NCBI RefSeq assembly: GCF_024713945.1
Contig: NC_134682.1
Span: 2,232,001 to 2,296,000, forward strand
Length of the DNA: 64,000 nucleotides
Reading direction: 5' to 3'
DNA from: Dermatophagoides farinae
Lineage: Eukaryota > Arthropoda > Arachnida > Sarcoptiformes > Pyroglyphidae
In this document: positions 24,404 through 38,727 of the stretch, one piece after another
Position numbering within the stretch: the stretch's first letter is position 1
How the letters are laid out: each line of letters starts with the position of its first letter
Position numbers and translations under genes: made by a program
The notes under the pieces: model-generated
What the model was told of the DNA's origin: nothing
The model's database searches: none
The model's input: only the letters and a program-made list of their open reading frames with translations

Positions 24404-27400
24404 ATAGTCGTCTTGTTGTCATTTGGGACTGATTAAGCTGATCACATTTTACATTGTACACAAAAACAAACACACAGTAATCTGTCTATCTAGTAGCGAT
24501 CCAACGAATAGACAAAAAAAAATAAATTCAAGATAAAACAACAAGCCACACACATACACACACACACCTAGATAAAATACACAACACATACATATGGTAT
24601 ATAACCATTGACACTGACATAGTGATGTTGTCCAACTATTTTTTTCCCCATATGGCAAATGAATGAATGAATGATCTACCAGAATGGAAGAAAAAAAAAT
24701 AAAACATACCGGGACATTTTTTTTTTGAATTCTTCACTCTTGGTCCAAAAAAAAACAACTTTTAGATTCGTTGGTTGTTCTATAGAATAAGAATTTTTTT
24801 CGTTATTCAGTTTTTTTTTCGACACACTGACAAGAAAGAAACTTGAATTTTTTGTTTTTGGTCATCATCATCATCATCATCATACTCATTATCATTGGTA
24901 CATTTTATGATCATCAATCTTCATTCACTTTTGTCGCTTAAAATGTTTGTTTGTTTGTGACTGTGTGTATGTGTGTGTGTGTTGTGTGTTTTTCACAATG
25001 TGAAATGGCAATGGACCAAACAACAACAGAATAACAATTCCATGGAATTCAGTTTATTCTGGTTTATCCATTTATTTATCCTAAAACACACACACACACA
25101 CACACACGTATACAAACTGGATAGGTGTTTGAAGAAAGTGAAATGATTTCATGGAAAAAAAAAGTTTCTAAACAGGAATAAGTTTAGAACATATAATTAT
25201 CACGTCATAGCAGCAACGAGAGTGAAAAAAAATTGATTGTCTCAAAACGAAATATAAAATTCAATTTAAATGATAGGATAATGATTTTCAAAGGATTCGT
25301 TGAATTGAAAATTGTTTCAACTATTATTCATTCAATCAATCGATTATTTTTTTTATCAATATAAAAAATCAATTTAATTGATCTTATCTGATTGATGAAA
25401 TGAAACAAACATTCAGGTAAATTAATCAAGCGAGTCAGTTGATGAAAAAAAATTTACCTCATTAGTAATTCGATTCACGCACATTCACAACAAAAACCAG
25501 TAAAGGGAAAGTGTAAATTTAAATGAAAAAAAAAATTGAAATTGATCAACAACAACAACAAAAAAAAATCTATTGGCTGAATCAATGTTGAATTGAATGA
25601 ATGAAAATCAGTGAAAAAAATTTCACTAGACATCCAAAAGGACAATTCCAATGATGATGATGATGATGATCAACATCGTAAAAAAAGGAACAATTCAACA
25701 ACAAATAAATTATTGACGAATAATGTTTTGTGTTGTTTTTTTTTCATTTCATTTCATTTCTGTCTCTCTGTTTTGATTCTATACATTCTTGAAATCTCTA
25801 TGGAAACATTCTGTTTTTTTTTGTTTGTCTGTAAATAATAATAAAAAAATGAGAATGAGAATGAATGTCTTAAGAAGAATGATGATTATAAGTTATATTG
25901 TTTATTATTATTATTTAGTTTTATTCTTGAATTTTTTTTTCACTCTACTTGATGATGATGATGATGATCTTGGAATTACACCGCATACACACACACATCA
26001 TCAATTGTTAATAATGATAGAATGGTAGAAGAAAACAACAACAACAACAACAATCACCGGTAGAAGAGAGAAAAAAAACTGGAAAATGATGATGATTATG
26101 ATCAAGTCATCATGATCGTAGTCGTAGTAGTAGTAGTTCAATTATCATTATCATTATCCATACAAACAAAAAAAACAAACGGCAATATAATGTATCGTAC
26201 CGGTGCCTCGAATGATCATGATCATCATCATCAAGATGATAAGAAAAAAAAATTGCGATGAAATGATGATCATGACCATCATCATCGATTGTTTTACGTC
26301 TTGTCTTACATCTTGTCCAATGTTGTTGTTGTTGTTTTTGATGTTGTGTTGTCTTCTTGAAAATCTTTTTTTTTTCATTCATTCATTCATTCTCTATTTT
26401 TTCTTTTGAATTCCATAGAGAGATATATACATAAAGGTAGATTAGAATTGTTTTAGTTTTTTTTCTCTTTTACTTTTCGTTTTGATGGCCAGAATTATCC
26501 AGCAACAACAACAACAACAACAATAATAATGATGATGATGATGATACTATGAACGAATTCACCATTTTTTTTTTGTTAAAACATCATATATGTCATAATT
26601 AGAATGGCTACAGCAGGATTTTTTCTTTTTTTTTTGCTTGCATATTTGTTTCATTTTTGGTTTCTTTATTCATACTTGGATAGTCAATCTCTCTATAGGG
26701 ACACATGAATGATACTGAAATTCTTGATAAAAATAATAATGATGATGATGTTGATAAGAATGTAAAGAAAAAAAAATCCATAAAAAAACAAGAATAAAGA
26801 TTGAAGAATAATAACAAGATTTAAGAATGTAATGAATCAACATGCAAAATGATGGGCGAATTTTTCTTTTCCTATTGGAATACACACACACACACAAAAA
26901 GTGTAATCCAATTTTTGATTTGAATTTTTTTTTGTTTTAGTACGTTGATTATTATTATGATGTTTTTTATATCGTTGTAATCTCACAATGATTATGATGA
27001 TGATGATGATGATGTTGGCAACAAAAAATTTGTTTTTCTCTCTCTCTCTTTTGTCGTTATCCTGGATCATCATTATCATAATCATCAAACGGAAAAAAAG
27101 ATAAAAGTGAGAGAAAGAATTAAAGAATTTTTAAATTCATAATTTAAAAGAATTTTGTAAAAAAAAAAAATTCAATTTAAAATACAAAAAAAAATGGAAA
27201 TAACCTTATCTGACTTGAACAATGTGCACATTTATAATCCTTGATCATCATTGATCTTAATTAAAAAATACAATATTCCTTATGATGTAGAATTATGAAT
27301 TTCGGATCTAGAACCAGAGAAAGAGAAATTGGTTTGATGAGAAAAAAATTTTTTTCCAATTCAATTTCAATCAAAATTGATTGATTGTTTCAATGAATTT

Positions 27401-29210
27401 TTTTTTACTGTTATGATGATGATGATGATGGTGATGGAAATTAAAAATGTCATGTTTACATAACATTAAATTTACATCATCATCATTAGGATCATTGCGG
27501 TTGTTGTGAGTGCAAAATAAAAAATCAAAACGACAACGAATATGACGACAAGGAAAACTTTTCAATTAAGCCATCATCATCATAGTGGTCGTATGTTTTC
27601 AAATCAAATGTTAATGTTTTCTTTTCATCATCATCATCACATTTTTTGCTTCATTCTGGATGATCTGATCGTTTATTTTATTTTTTGTTTTGTTTTTGTT
27701 TTCCATTTAACATCCATAATCCATTGGCCACACACGATAATAATGATGATGATGATGGACATTATGAATGATAAAAATAGTAGAAATGATCATGATCTTC
27801 ATTATTATTTATTATGAAACAAGTTTTTCTCTATTTTTTTTGTGGTCATATTCAAATGTGACCATTATCTTGATTATTATCATCAACATGATCATCATCA
27901 TCATCATGACTTTATAATGATGATCAAGTTGATGATGATGATGATGATGATGATGAATATCATCGAAAAAAAATGGTGGAAAAAAATAATTTTTTTTTCA
28001 AATCATCATCATCATCATCATTATGAATGAACAGCAAAAAAAATTTTCAGCCATATTTTCATTGTTGTTGTTCAGTTCAACAATAATTTAATGAAATATT
28101 TATCAAATGAAATGAAATATAAAACGGTTATATATGCAATATATGTATTGTGTGTGTGTGTGTATGTGTCCGGTGTTTGTGTATTATATGGTCATTCTTT
28201 TATTGTTGTTGTTGTAATCGGTATCATTTATACCTGTATTTATTGAGAATGTTTGCACTCATCATATAGCCAACAACTTGTTTTGAATAATTTTTTTTTC
28301 ATTCATATTTTTAACCAAGAAAAAAAATACAACAAATTCCCAATGATCATATTATTATGATGATGAATGTCATTGTTGTTGTTGTTGCTGTTTTTTTTTC
28401 TTTTTGGATTCAAACAATCGAATATGTCCCATATATGTGAATATTTTTTTTTTGCAATCAACTCGATGATGATGATACCCAAGATGATCATAAGGACAAT
28501 AATGTCCAAAATGCAAAAAAAAATGCGTTGAATAAATGAGAAAAATTTTTATTCTTCTTCTGTTGGTCAAACTGTATGTTTATGAATATGAAGAGAAGAA
28601 GGTGTGGAGAAGTAGGTGTGCATAATTTTTATTTCTGGAATTAAAATTTTCATTCCGTTTTATCAACATTTGTTTGTTTGAACAAAAGAAAAAAAGAATT
28701 CTTGTGTCCAGGTGTTTTTTTCTTTTGGAATTGGAATATCATTGTTTTCATTTTCTTCGTGTTGAATTTTGTCCGATCTGATAATCTGTTTTTGAAAAAA
28801 AAAATCGATAAATAAAGTTTGTTGTTGCTCACTTTTCCAGCAAAAGTTTTCTTTGCAAAAAAAAATTCAATTTTTTGTCATCGTCATGGACACACACACA
28901 CACACACACACACAGAGAGAGAGATTGGTAAAGAATCTCAGGACAAATCATTGAATATTATGTGTGAAATCCCATAACAACAACAATAAAAACTGAAATG
29001 AAAATAATTTTCGTTTCTCTGTCTTTCATTAAAATGAATGGTAGAATTATAATCGAAAAAAGTAGTGAATAACTGAAATTGATGACCATTTTGAAATGGT
29101 TATTATTTTTGTTTTTTTTTAATTAAAATCCAAACTAGAATTAGCCATTTAAAATGTGAATTATATTTCTAGAATTTTTATTGGTACACTACATTGGTCA
29201 ACGTGTTAAC

Positions 29211-29264
29211 AGTGTTGGGGAAAAAACGAAATTAGAATTCGTTTTTTTCCCAATTTCCAACACT
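29211..29264. repeat. Imperfect inverted repeat (hairpin), transposon-relic-like
   Basis: AGTGTTGG then GGAAAAAACGAA (29211-29230) pairs with TTCG-T7-CCC and CCAACACT (29238-29264), with a six-to-seven-base bulge in the right arm. The sequence is distinct from the surrounding microsatellites and resembles the ends of a small collapsed foldback element. Confidence 0.6.
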
Positions 29265-31306
29265 TATGATTAAGAATTTGTTATTATTATTCAAACGCGG
29301 TGGAAAAAAATGTTCAAAATTTTTATACCATTTAATCACGACAATCATCCCCATTTCATTCTTGGTATGTGTGTGTGTGCGTGGGTCTAATTAATATAAA
29401 TTGATAATATTCATTGCTGCCGCCAACAATATTTATGAGTGGGAAAAAAATGGATCATCAACAACATGATTGAATGGATTAATGATGATAATAATAATAA
29501 AAAAAAACTTTACAAACAAAAAAAAAACAACAACAACAACCCAGACAAATTTAAACAATTCATTCATTCATTCATTCTCTTCTTGATTGTCAATTTCCAT
29601 GGTTGTTATTGTTGTTGTTGTTGACCATTTGTTTGCCATAGAAAACAAAACAAAACAAAACAACAAAACCAAAAAAAAAAATTGTTCCAGGAACAAATCG
29701 ACACACACGCACACACACAAAAAAAAACTCACATTCCAAAAAAAAAGTCACAATTTTTTTTTTGGATTCGTTTGTGAATGTTGAATATCATTTTTGTATT
29801 TTCAGTAAAAGTTTTTTTTCTGTTCACTATGTAGTTTATCAAGTCTATGGAAATTATTATTGTGGAAAGTTGTATCACACACACACACACACACACAAAC
29901 AAAGTTCTTTAATAATTAATATTTCCCTCTTTGTTCCAAAATTTGTCCCAAAAAAACAACAACAACAACAATAACAACAAAACTCTATGTTATGAAGATA
30001 TGGATGAATATCAAAATGCATGTGAGGGTGTGTGGTGGCACCTTTGTCTTTCATGACTGAGAAAAAAAAGAATAACAGCAAGAAAAAAAATTCCATGTTT
30101 ATTCTGTTTGGGATACAAAGCAATATTTATCATCATACACATTATTATTATTACTATTAAGTGTGATGATGGTGGTGGTAATATCGCTGTTTGGTTCACT
30201 CCCCCCCAAAAAAAAATTCCATCCTGTGGTCATCATCATCAACATTGTGGTCATGATGATGGTTATTTTGCAAAAAAAAATGAAAATGAAAAAAAATTAA
30301 TCATTTAATAATGTATCCATCAATCGATTCGATAAATCGATCAAATAAATCAATCAATAACACAGTAGTATTACATACACACACACACACACAATAAAAA
30401 CAAAATAATAACAATGATCATATCGACTATAGTTCGATCGATCGATCGATTGATTATTTTGTTTTTTTTTTCATCTCGTTCTTTCTCTCCATCATCATCA
30501 TCATCATCATCATTGTTGTTGTTTTGACAACATAAACAAAGACAAAACAAAACAATCAAACAAACAAACAAACAAACAAACAGAAATAAAAGTACAATGA
30601 AAAAGGTCACCATGAATTTCGCCACATCACCTGGATTTGATTGATTTAATGAGAAATGAGAAAAAAAATCATTGATTGATTTTTTTCTTTGATTGTTTGA
30701 ATTTTGATCGATCAATCAATTGATTTGATTGACAAAACGAATAAAAAAAATATCGTACATTATATTGTAGGTCCATTTTTGTTTATTTACGTTTTTAATG
30801 AATATTTCGTTGTTGTCGTCGTCGTCGTCGTCGTTGTTGTTGTTGTTGTTGTTGTTATTTTCATGTCAATTTCATTATCATTTTCAATTAAAATTTTCTG
30901 ATACTGCTTCAATCGAATCTTTTTTGTAATTGGATCAAATAATTTCAAAATTATCGCAATTTCATCGATAACAAAAAAAAATTTAATTTAAATTGACCTT
31001 AATTATTGATTCAAATTGCGATGAGAATGGCAGAAATTTTGTTCATTTTTTTCCAAGGAAAAAAATTTCATAAAATGTAATTAATCATATATGATTCAGA
31101 GAAAAAAAAACCCAAACCAAATATCAACAATAATCATGATTTTTTTTTTGTGAACAACAACGAATGAATCATCATCATAGGGTATTGTTTTTTTATAGAA
31201 AAAAAAATTCATTCATTCATTCATTCAGGTTGTCATCATTGTCATTATCATCATTACCTTTGTCCGGTTGCCATTGATTCATTCATCATCGTATGACTTA
31301 TGACTA

Positions 31307-31307
<1 letters not shown>

Positions 31308-31339
<32 letters not shown>
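31308..31339 (+). repeat. (CA)16 microsatellite
   Basis: An uninterrupted CA dinucleotide tract, about 32 bases. Confidence 0.95.
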
Positions 31340-31340
<1 letters not shown>

Positions 31341-31770
31341 TTTTACATAGTGTAATTATCATCATCAGGTGACAATTGAATTGAATGAATAGAAAAAAAA
31401 ACGACAACCAGAAAAATACAAAATAAAAAGACAATAGATTTTTTTTTCACGTTGAAATGACAGCTTTTTAAAGTGGCCAGAAAAATAAACGTTTAAATAA
31501 TAATAGTGGATAGTGGATTATCCATAAAATGGATGGGTTTAAAATGGATCATCATTTGATCAGCCAACCAGACGCACACACACACACACACATCAGATGG
31601 ATAATTCAAATTAATTATGGGGTTTTTTTGCATAATAATAATGATAATTATTATTATTCGTGCGTATAATTATTGAAAACAATGAAGAATTTTGAGTTTT
31701 TGACCAAAAAAAAAAACATTTTCAAATAAAGAATATTCATGGTGTCATGTAATAAATTATTATTTTTTCA

Positions 31771-31960
<190 letters not shown>

Positions 31961-32770
31961 AAAAAAACAATAGGAATCACACTTCTTTTCTGTGAAAATA
32001 ACGAAAACTAAAAGAATAAAAAAGCAAAATGAGAAATATGTTTTTTTTTGGAAATAAATTTTCATGAATTTCGCTCACTCATCATCTGTACATACACACA
32101 CAAACACACACCATTTACATAAAAATGTGACCAAAAAAAAACCAAGCAGGAGATATAGAGAAAAAAAATCTAACCCAAAAAAACTTTGAATTCGAATTAT
32201 TTTGTTGTTGTTGTTGTTGCTTGTGTTCGATCAACAATAACAACAACAACAACAACAACAAAAAACAACGTGAACTAAATGAACAAATTCAATGATGATG
32301 ATAGACAACAAAGATGATATCGGAATAAATCGAAATTAAAATTCAAATCACGAACAAAAATGAAAAGAAAAATGAATCGAAATGAACCGAAATAAATACA
32401 CCATCACCATCACAAACCGCTGTAAGTCGATCGATTGCCAGAATCAAAACAAAAAATCACTGAACATTTACGTTTCATTTTTCAGTTTGATATTTGAAGT
32501 TGTTTTTTTATTGGTTCAAATATGAATTGAACTGAATGAAAAATGAATGAATGAATGAATTGTTTTATGTATGAAATGTAAAAAAAAAATGAATTGAAAT
32601 GAATAAATAATGATTATGATTATTGGACAGAAAAAATTATATTTGAAACTAGATGAGATGAAATTTCAATATTGAGAAATAAAAATTATCATCATCATTA
32701 CGAATAGTTGATAATAGGAGTGAATTACTTCCGGATTTTTTTTTCCATTCCCGTTGCCGGGAAATTTTTC

Positions 32771-32802
<32 letters not shown>

Positions 32803-35041
32803 GACTGATAATGAATATGTGATAATTTTATTGTTGAAATGAAAAATATGAAAAAAAAAATTCCCATCATTAATGTCATCAAGATTATTGAAATTTTTTT
32901 TTTTTTGTTCATTAATATTATATCGAGCATCATACATCCACCACCACCAATAACATTGGCAAAATTTCTAATAGTAGGTGGGGCTGGAATAGTTATTCAT
33001 TTCCGTTTTGGAAAAAAAATCCATGGACAAGGTTGAGTTAATCATTAAATTCAAATGATGTGTGTAGGTGTGGTTTACATGATTATTTCATCAGAAAAAA
33101 CCGGAATTTTGTTTTCTTACTCGACAACACCTAGAAATAAGGGAAAAAAATTGGCAAACCACACACTTACATTTCCTGTGTGTGTGTGTATGTGTGTCTG
33201 ATATCATACATTTTCCGTCGGTGATTTTTTATAAATCCAGTTTTAATTCAGAAAAGAAATCTGATTAACCGTGATTAGAATCGAATCATTGGCTGTGGTT
33301 AATTGAATGAATAAAAATATGATTTTTTCGAATGAAATTTTTGTTTTGTTTTATTTTGTCTCGATCATTCTCTCGATCGATTAACATCATTATTCTTGTG
33401 TTATTGTTTGGAAATTTCTTTTTCATTTTTCGCTTGTGTGTGTTTTGTTTACAATAAAGAGAAAAAATCCAGAAAAAAATTCCAAAACAAATAATAATTG
33501 TTCAACCATACATCGTACACCCTAGAAACTTATCTCATCATTAAATGAGAAAAAAAACCAACGTGATGAACAATGTTTACTGATGTTATGAAAAAAAAAG
33601 AAAATCCGCCATAACTTGATCTTCGTTACCATACACATCGTTGTTGTTGTTGTTGTTCCAATTGGATTCTTTTCTTCTACATTCATTCTCATATGTAGTG
33701 TTTGTTTTATCGTACTACTCTATATTATATAACAGCGAAATAAAACCTAACAACCAACTAGCCAACCAAACGGTATACCTGGTTGCCATCACACACACAC
33801 CGGTGTTCTATTATGTGTGTGTATGAGCAGACGACGAAAAACAATAACCAAACAACCAACCACACACACACAAACACACAACCTATGGTACCTTTATATC
33901 CTGTGTGTGAACTTACCCCAAAAAAAAAAAAAAAAAAAAAAATCAAATGAATGAATGAATTGAATTGAATATAAAACGAAGAAGAAGAAGAAGAAAAAGA
34001 AATCATCATCATTGAATGAATGGTTGATGTGTATTTGGTGATGGTGGTGGTGGTGGTGGTAGAAGTGGTTTATTATAAATGTGGTTTTTTCCTCTTCTTC
34101 TCCTTCTCCTGTTACTTTTTTTTCCATCCACCTTTTTTTTCCATTCAACAACCAATATTATAAAATACCGTTTTTCCATGTGTATCACCATTTAGTTTTA
34201 TTTTAGTTTGTTTCATTCATTCATTCATTCATTTGTATGTTCTCTCTATGTCTATTACAAACACACACACATACGTTTAAAGGTTTTTTTTCATCGTTCT
34301 TTCTCTCGTCGTCGTTGTATTTGTATATATATTTGTTGGCGGCTTTAATAAAAAAAAATGAAAATAATGATGATAAAACCAATGTACATTGTATATCATA
34401 ATAGTCATTTCTAGTTTTGCAACGATTGAGGTACCTGTTATTGATCATCATCATCATCATCGTTTTTATTTCATTATACATTTGAAACAACAAGTCATTG
34501 TGTTTTGTGTGTGTGATATCCGTCCTGTCATTTATGAATTTATCCGTTGCGGATATTTTGTATTCATCTCATTCTTTCTTTCGGTTTTAAAGTTTGTGTT
34601 TTTTTTTTTGCAATTTCATCTATGATTCTTGACATATTTTCTTTTTTTGTGTATACATGGTGATTATATACCACTTTTTTTTGTCGTTTGTTTGATTGAA
34701 GAAAACAAAAAACTCGATCATAGTCACGATTATTATTTCTATATTACCGGTTTATTTTATTTTTTTTTCAAGCAAAAAAAAAAGATATGATATTTGTGTG
34801 TGTGTTTGTGTCTGTGTCTGTTTTGATGTAAATTTTAAATTGATTCAATTAAATGATGAATTTGATTTGATGGATTAGCATTCATCATCATATTCAGCAA
34901 TTTGAATTGTGCGTTGGCGTTTCATTTTTTTTTTTTTTTTCAGGAGAAAAATGGTAAAAATTTTGCTATTTTTTTTTGCTTTAAAAATAAAATCCATTTT
35001 CGAATTTCCAAATTCCACTTCATCATTGTCATCATCATACA

Positions 35042-35068
35042 AAGCATTGTTCATACACAACAATGCTT
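35042..35068. other. Short perfect hairpin
   Basis: AAGCATTGTT and AACAATGCTT form a 10-base-pair stem around the seven-base loop CATACAC. No function can be assigned. Confidence 0.6.
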
Positions 35069-35493
35069 GGTTGTTTGACTGTATTTCCGGTATACAGATC
35101 TGATTGTTTTCAACAACAAGCCAAAAAAAAACATCTATTTTTTTGTTGGTTGATTGATTGATTGATTGATTATAACGGATATATTTGATTATCATCATTT
35201 ATGTGAAACGAAAAATGTTTGATTGATATTCATTTGTTTGTTTGTTTGTTTGTTTGCCCAAAAAAAAACAAAGTAGAAATTGAAAACTACAACAACGACA
35301 ACAACAACAACAAATAACCGGAAATGGAATTTTTTTCCCCATCATTTGTTTTGTTATTACACCAGTCCCTTTTTTGAAGAATAATAAAGAAAAAAAATTT
35401 CAAATCAACAAAACAAATTTTGCACTTTTTGTGCATTGTTGTTCGAAAAGACATTTTCTTTCCATTTTTTTTATGTCATGCATATTATACCTG

Positions 35494-35501
<8 letters not shown>

Positions 35502-35530
<29 letters not shown>
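35502..35530 (+). repeat. (TG)n microsatellite
   Basis: About 14 uninterrupted TG copies, typical of the many such tracts in this window. Confidence 0.9.
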
Positions 35531-37641
35531 CATTGAATTTGTTCTGGTAGTGGTCATATCACATCATTCTCATCAATGAGATTTTCAATTTCATTGCCAT
35601 CATGGTGGCATTATTTGTTTTCTGCAGTTTTTGTTTTGTTCTCAGTTCAATTCTGATTTAATTCGATTCGCCAACAATTGGCAAACACAAACAAACAAAC
35701 AAACACACAGTGAATGATGATGATGTGATTTCAATTTCGAGAATATAAAAACCATGGAAAAAAAAGAACGAAAACTTTATAAGATTACCTGCCTACAATA
35801 GATTTAATCTTATCATCACTGATAAATTGTTTGTTGCTGTGTGTGTGTGTGTGTGTGTGAAAGTGATATACAAACACCAAGAGAGAGAGAGAGAGAGAGA
35901 GAAAAAAAAAGAAAGTGAAAGGAAACCTGATCAAATCATCATCAAAAAAAATTTTCTAGATTTAGGATTTAGTTATTTTTTTCTGTGTGTTCTGTTTACT
36001 GTTTTGTTTATTTGTTTATTTACATATCTCACGAGTGATTTTTATATTGATTGGCAACCTGGAATCTATGCAAAAGTTTGTATTGCTGTTGTTGTTGTTG
36101 TTTTTGTTTTCTGTCTGGTGCTGGACCAAAAAATGAGAATTTTTCCAATGTTTCTCAACCATTCATCATCGTTGTCTTTTTTTCCTGTTAAATTTAAATT
36201 TTAAAAAAGTCTAACGATTGATTCAGTTTTTTCCCTCTTTGTTTGCTCATTTTTTCTCGATTCTTTCGATACACGCACACGCTGCATATGAATAAATGCA
36301 ATCAGACAATAAACACTAAACAAACAAACAAAACAAGAAAAAATAACGAACCAATGAAAATGAATCCTGGTTACGTACCTGGTGTTTTCAAACATTGCTA
36401 TGTGTGTATGTGTGTGTGTGTGTTTCTCATCTTCGGAACCTCTTCTGGTTTCCGAAACAATCGAAATGTAGATTCTTTTCTTGGTTTCTGAGTTGGATTC
36501 TCTATCTCACTCTCTCTTTCTCTTTACAATTATCGTCATCACCGGTTTATTTCTGGTTCACAAAATGTGTTTACCTGGAAACCACACACACACACACACA
36601 CCATAGACCAAAGAAAACGACAAATGAACAAACGAAAGAAAGAAAGAAAGCAAACAAACAAAATACCATTCACATGCACCAATTTAAGATAGAAACGATC
36701 CAACAACAACAACAAAAAAAGAAAGAAAGAAAGAAAGCAAAAAAAAAAACTATATCACAATGACAACGACCATTGTCGTTTCTGTTTTTGTTTTTGTCGT
36801 CGTAGTTGTAATCCAAACAAGAACTTCAATTGATGATGATGATGATGATGACAATGATAATGGTTGGTTCGTTTAGTTTTTAGTCGTACTATTTATATTT
36901 GGTTTCGATATCTTTATACAGAGTTTGTGTCGAGATTTTTATATCAATCAATCAATCAATCAATCAATGAAAAAAAAAATTCAACAATTTCATTTTTTAT
37001 CTCTTTTTTTTATTCTGTTATTTTTTTCATATGATAGGATTTTCGAAATAATTCATGATCAACCGCCACCAATGACAAATGAATAATCCTTGAAATCAAC
37101 AACGAAACAAAAATCAAAAAACAACATCAACAACAAAATTGGAAAGCGAATGGCAATCAATTATTTAAATTCAAATCAAACGATGAACAAACATTATAAA
37201 TAAACAAACATTGAATCGAGTTTGTCTCATTTGATCTCATCAATTCGCCATTCATTTTGTTTGATTTGCATCCAACAATTATATATAACATTAATTACCA
37301 AAAAACAAAATCAAAAACGAAACTCATTCTCAAATCGAATACCGGATGAAAAAAAATTCAGGCCATCGTCGAATGTCATTATCGAATTTTTTTTTTCGTT
37401 TTCAATTTTTCTTCTATTGTGTTTTAAATGAACTAACCTTTAGTAGTACTTTACTCTCTGTGTCTGTTTGTCTGGTAGTGTACAAATACCAAGATTGTGC
37501 TCTTTCATTGCCCTTCAAAAAAAAAAACCAAACAAAATTTGACCTTTTTTTTGATCCTCAATAGCAACCAAGGACCTAGGAACCTTGTTTTGAGTTCTAT
37601 TTATGTGTGTGTGTGTGTGTGTGTGTGTGAAAGTTTAATTG

Positions 37642-37680
37642 TATATAAACAGAGGCCGGAAATTTGAATCGCAGTTTGTC
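37642..37680 (+). promoter_or_regulatory. Candidate core promoter (TATA box plus initiator)
   Basis: TATATAAA at 37642-37649 is followed by CAGTTT, an initiator-like motif whose A (37673) is 31 bases from the first T of the box: the standard core-promoter spacing. It lies about 460 bases upstream of the candidate first exon at 38131. A second TATATAAG at 37861-37868 has no initiator at the right distance. Confidence 0.35.
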
Positions 37681-38130
37681 TGTGTGTGTGTGTATCTTTT
37701 GACATCAGCAAGTTTAAAAAAAAATCTATTGTGTTTATTTATGAACAGACGACGACCTTGTTTCTTTTTTTTACCTTTATTAATTGTGTGCGAGTGTATG
37801 AACGGAAGTTTTTAAAAATCAAAAATAAAAAAAAACTTTTAACAAATAACACACCCATAATATATAAGCCGGTTGGTTGGTTTTAATATTTGTTTAAATT
37901 GTGACGATAACATGTGATGATTAACAGGAAGTGACAATCCTCTTCAATTTAATATATCTATTTGTGTGTGTTTTTTTTTTGGATTTGGATTCATTTTATT
38001 TTTATTTTTAAACGGAAAACAACTTGTTGTGTGTGTGAATATAACACAGAGATAAATATATTTTCCATTAAAATCATCACAATAATTATTATTGGAAAAA
38101 AAATTCCAAAAAGAATTTCATTTCATCCAA

Positions 38131-38358
38131 ATGGAATTAGTACATGCGGCAAATGTTGCCGCCGCTAATAACAACAACACAACAAACGTAAACAACACTA
38201 ATATCGTTGTTGAAAATAATATTTCAACCAACAACAACAACAACAACAGCAACAATAACGGTAATAATAATAATAATAATAACGGAAACAGTTCAAATAA
38301 TTCAATAACCCATCTTAATCAATCAATGGAATCGGTTAATAATCTATCGGATGAAGAG
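38131..38358 (+). CDS. Candidate first coding exon, poly-Asn N-terminus, gene unknown
   Basis: An ATG (MELVHAANVAAA) opens 76 codons with a long Asn-rich stretch and ends SMESVNNLSDEE before a GTAGGT donor, in phase 0. Asn-rich N-termini followed by Ser/Asp/Glu-rich sequence are common in arthropod nuclear regulators, but nothing identifies the family. If the donor is not used, the frame runs on through intron-like sequence to a TGA at 38419-38421, next to an AATAAA. No downstream exon was found, so the next exon would lie beyond a very long intron. The upstream TATA/initiator pair at 37642 is consistent with a gene start here. Confidence 0.4.
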
Positions 38359-38420
38359 GTAGGTTTTTGTTTGTTTTTTTTTGCACATTTGAAAATTTAT
38401 TTTACACAAAAAATACCTTG

Positions 38421-38455
38421 AATAAAACACAGCAGCAGCAGCATCTTTTTTTATT
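38421..38455. terminator. Facing polyadenylation signals
   Basis: AATAAA on the plus strand at 38421-38426 and AATAAA on the minus strand at 38450-38455 lie within 35 bases, between a plus-strand ORF ending at 38421 and a minus-strand ORF ending at 38470. AATAAA is frequent in AT-rich DNA, so this is only suggestive. Confidence 0.3.
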
Positions 38456-38469
38456 TCATCAGAATTAAT

Positions 38470-38724
38470 TTAGTAAATTGATCTATTATATGAGGAGAAT
38501 GATGATTCTACTATAGATGAATCTCTGGTTCTTTTCAATTCACATTCATCTTGCTGTATCGGATTCATCTGCTGCTGCTGCTGATGATGATGATCAACAA
38601 AATGAATCAAATTCAAGTCAGAAAAATCAGAAAACAAAAATTCAAACGATCCATTCATACTGTCATTGACACAAAGAGTAGTTTTTTTTATTTGTACGAA
38701 AAGAAAAGAGTTTAAATTTGTCAT
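38470..38724 (-). CDS. Candidate terminal exon or small ORF, function unknown
   Basis: An open frame of 84 codons from an ATG at 38724 to TAA at 38470. The C-terminal part, from the QQQQQ run through MNPIQQDECELKRTRDSS to SSYNRSIY, has mixed, protein-like composition unlike the repeat-driven frames around it. The tract before it contains possible acceptors (for example ATGACAG near 38664, or the CATCATCAG before the Q run), so it may be the last exon of a minus-strand gene. An AATAAA follows 15 bases after the stop. No homology was recognised and no upstream exon was established. Confidence 0.35.
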   Translation of the reverse strand: MTNLNSFLFVQIKKTTLCVNDSMNGSFEFLFSDFSDLNLIHFVDHHHQQQQQMNPIQQDECELKRTRDSSIVESSFSSYNRSIY

Positions 38725-38727
38725 CAA

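Noticed and set aside
30371-30715. 114-codon minus-strand frame
   Set aside because: Made of repeats (poly-Asp, Leu/Phe/Cys and Cys-Val runs), with no recognisable domain.
32950-33035. Plus-strand run TLAKFLIVGGAGIVIHF and minus-strand run MNNYSSPTYY
   Set aside because: Both strands look coding-like, neither has proper exon borders, and the frames are short.
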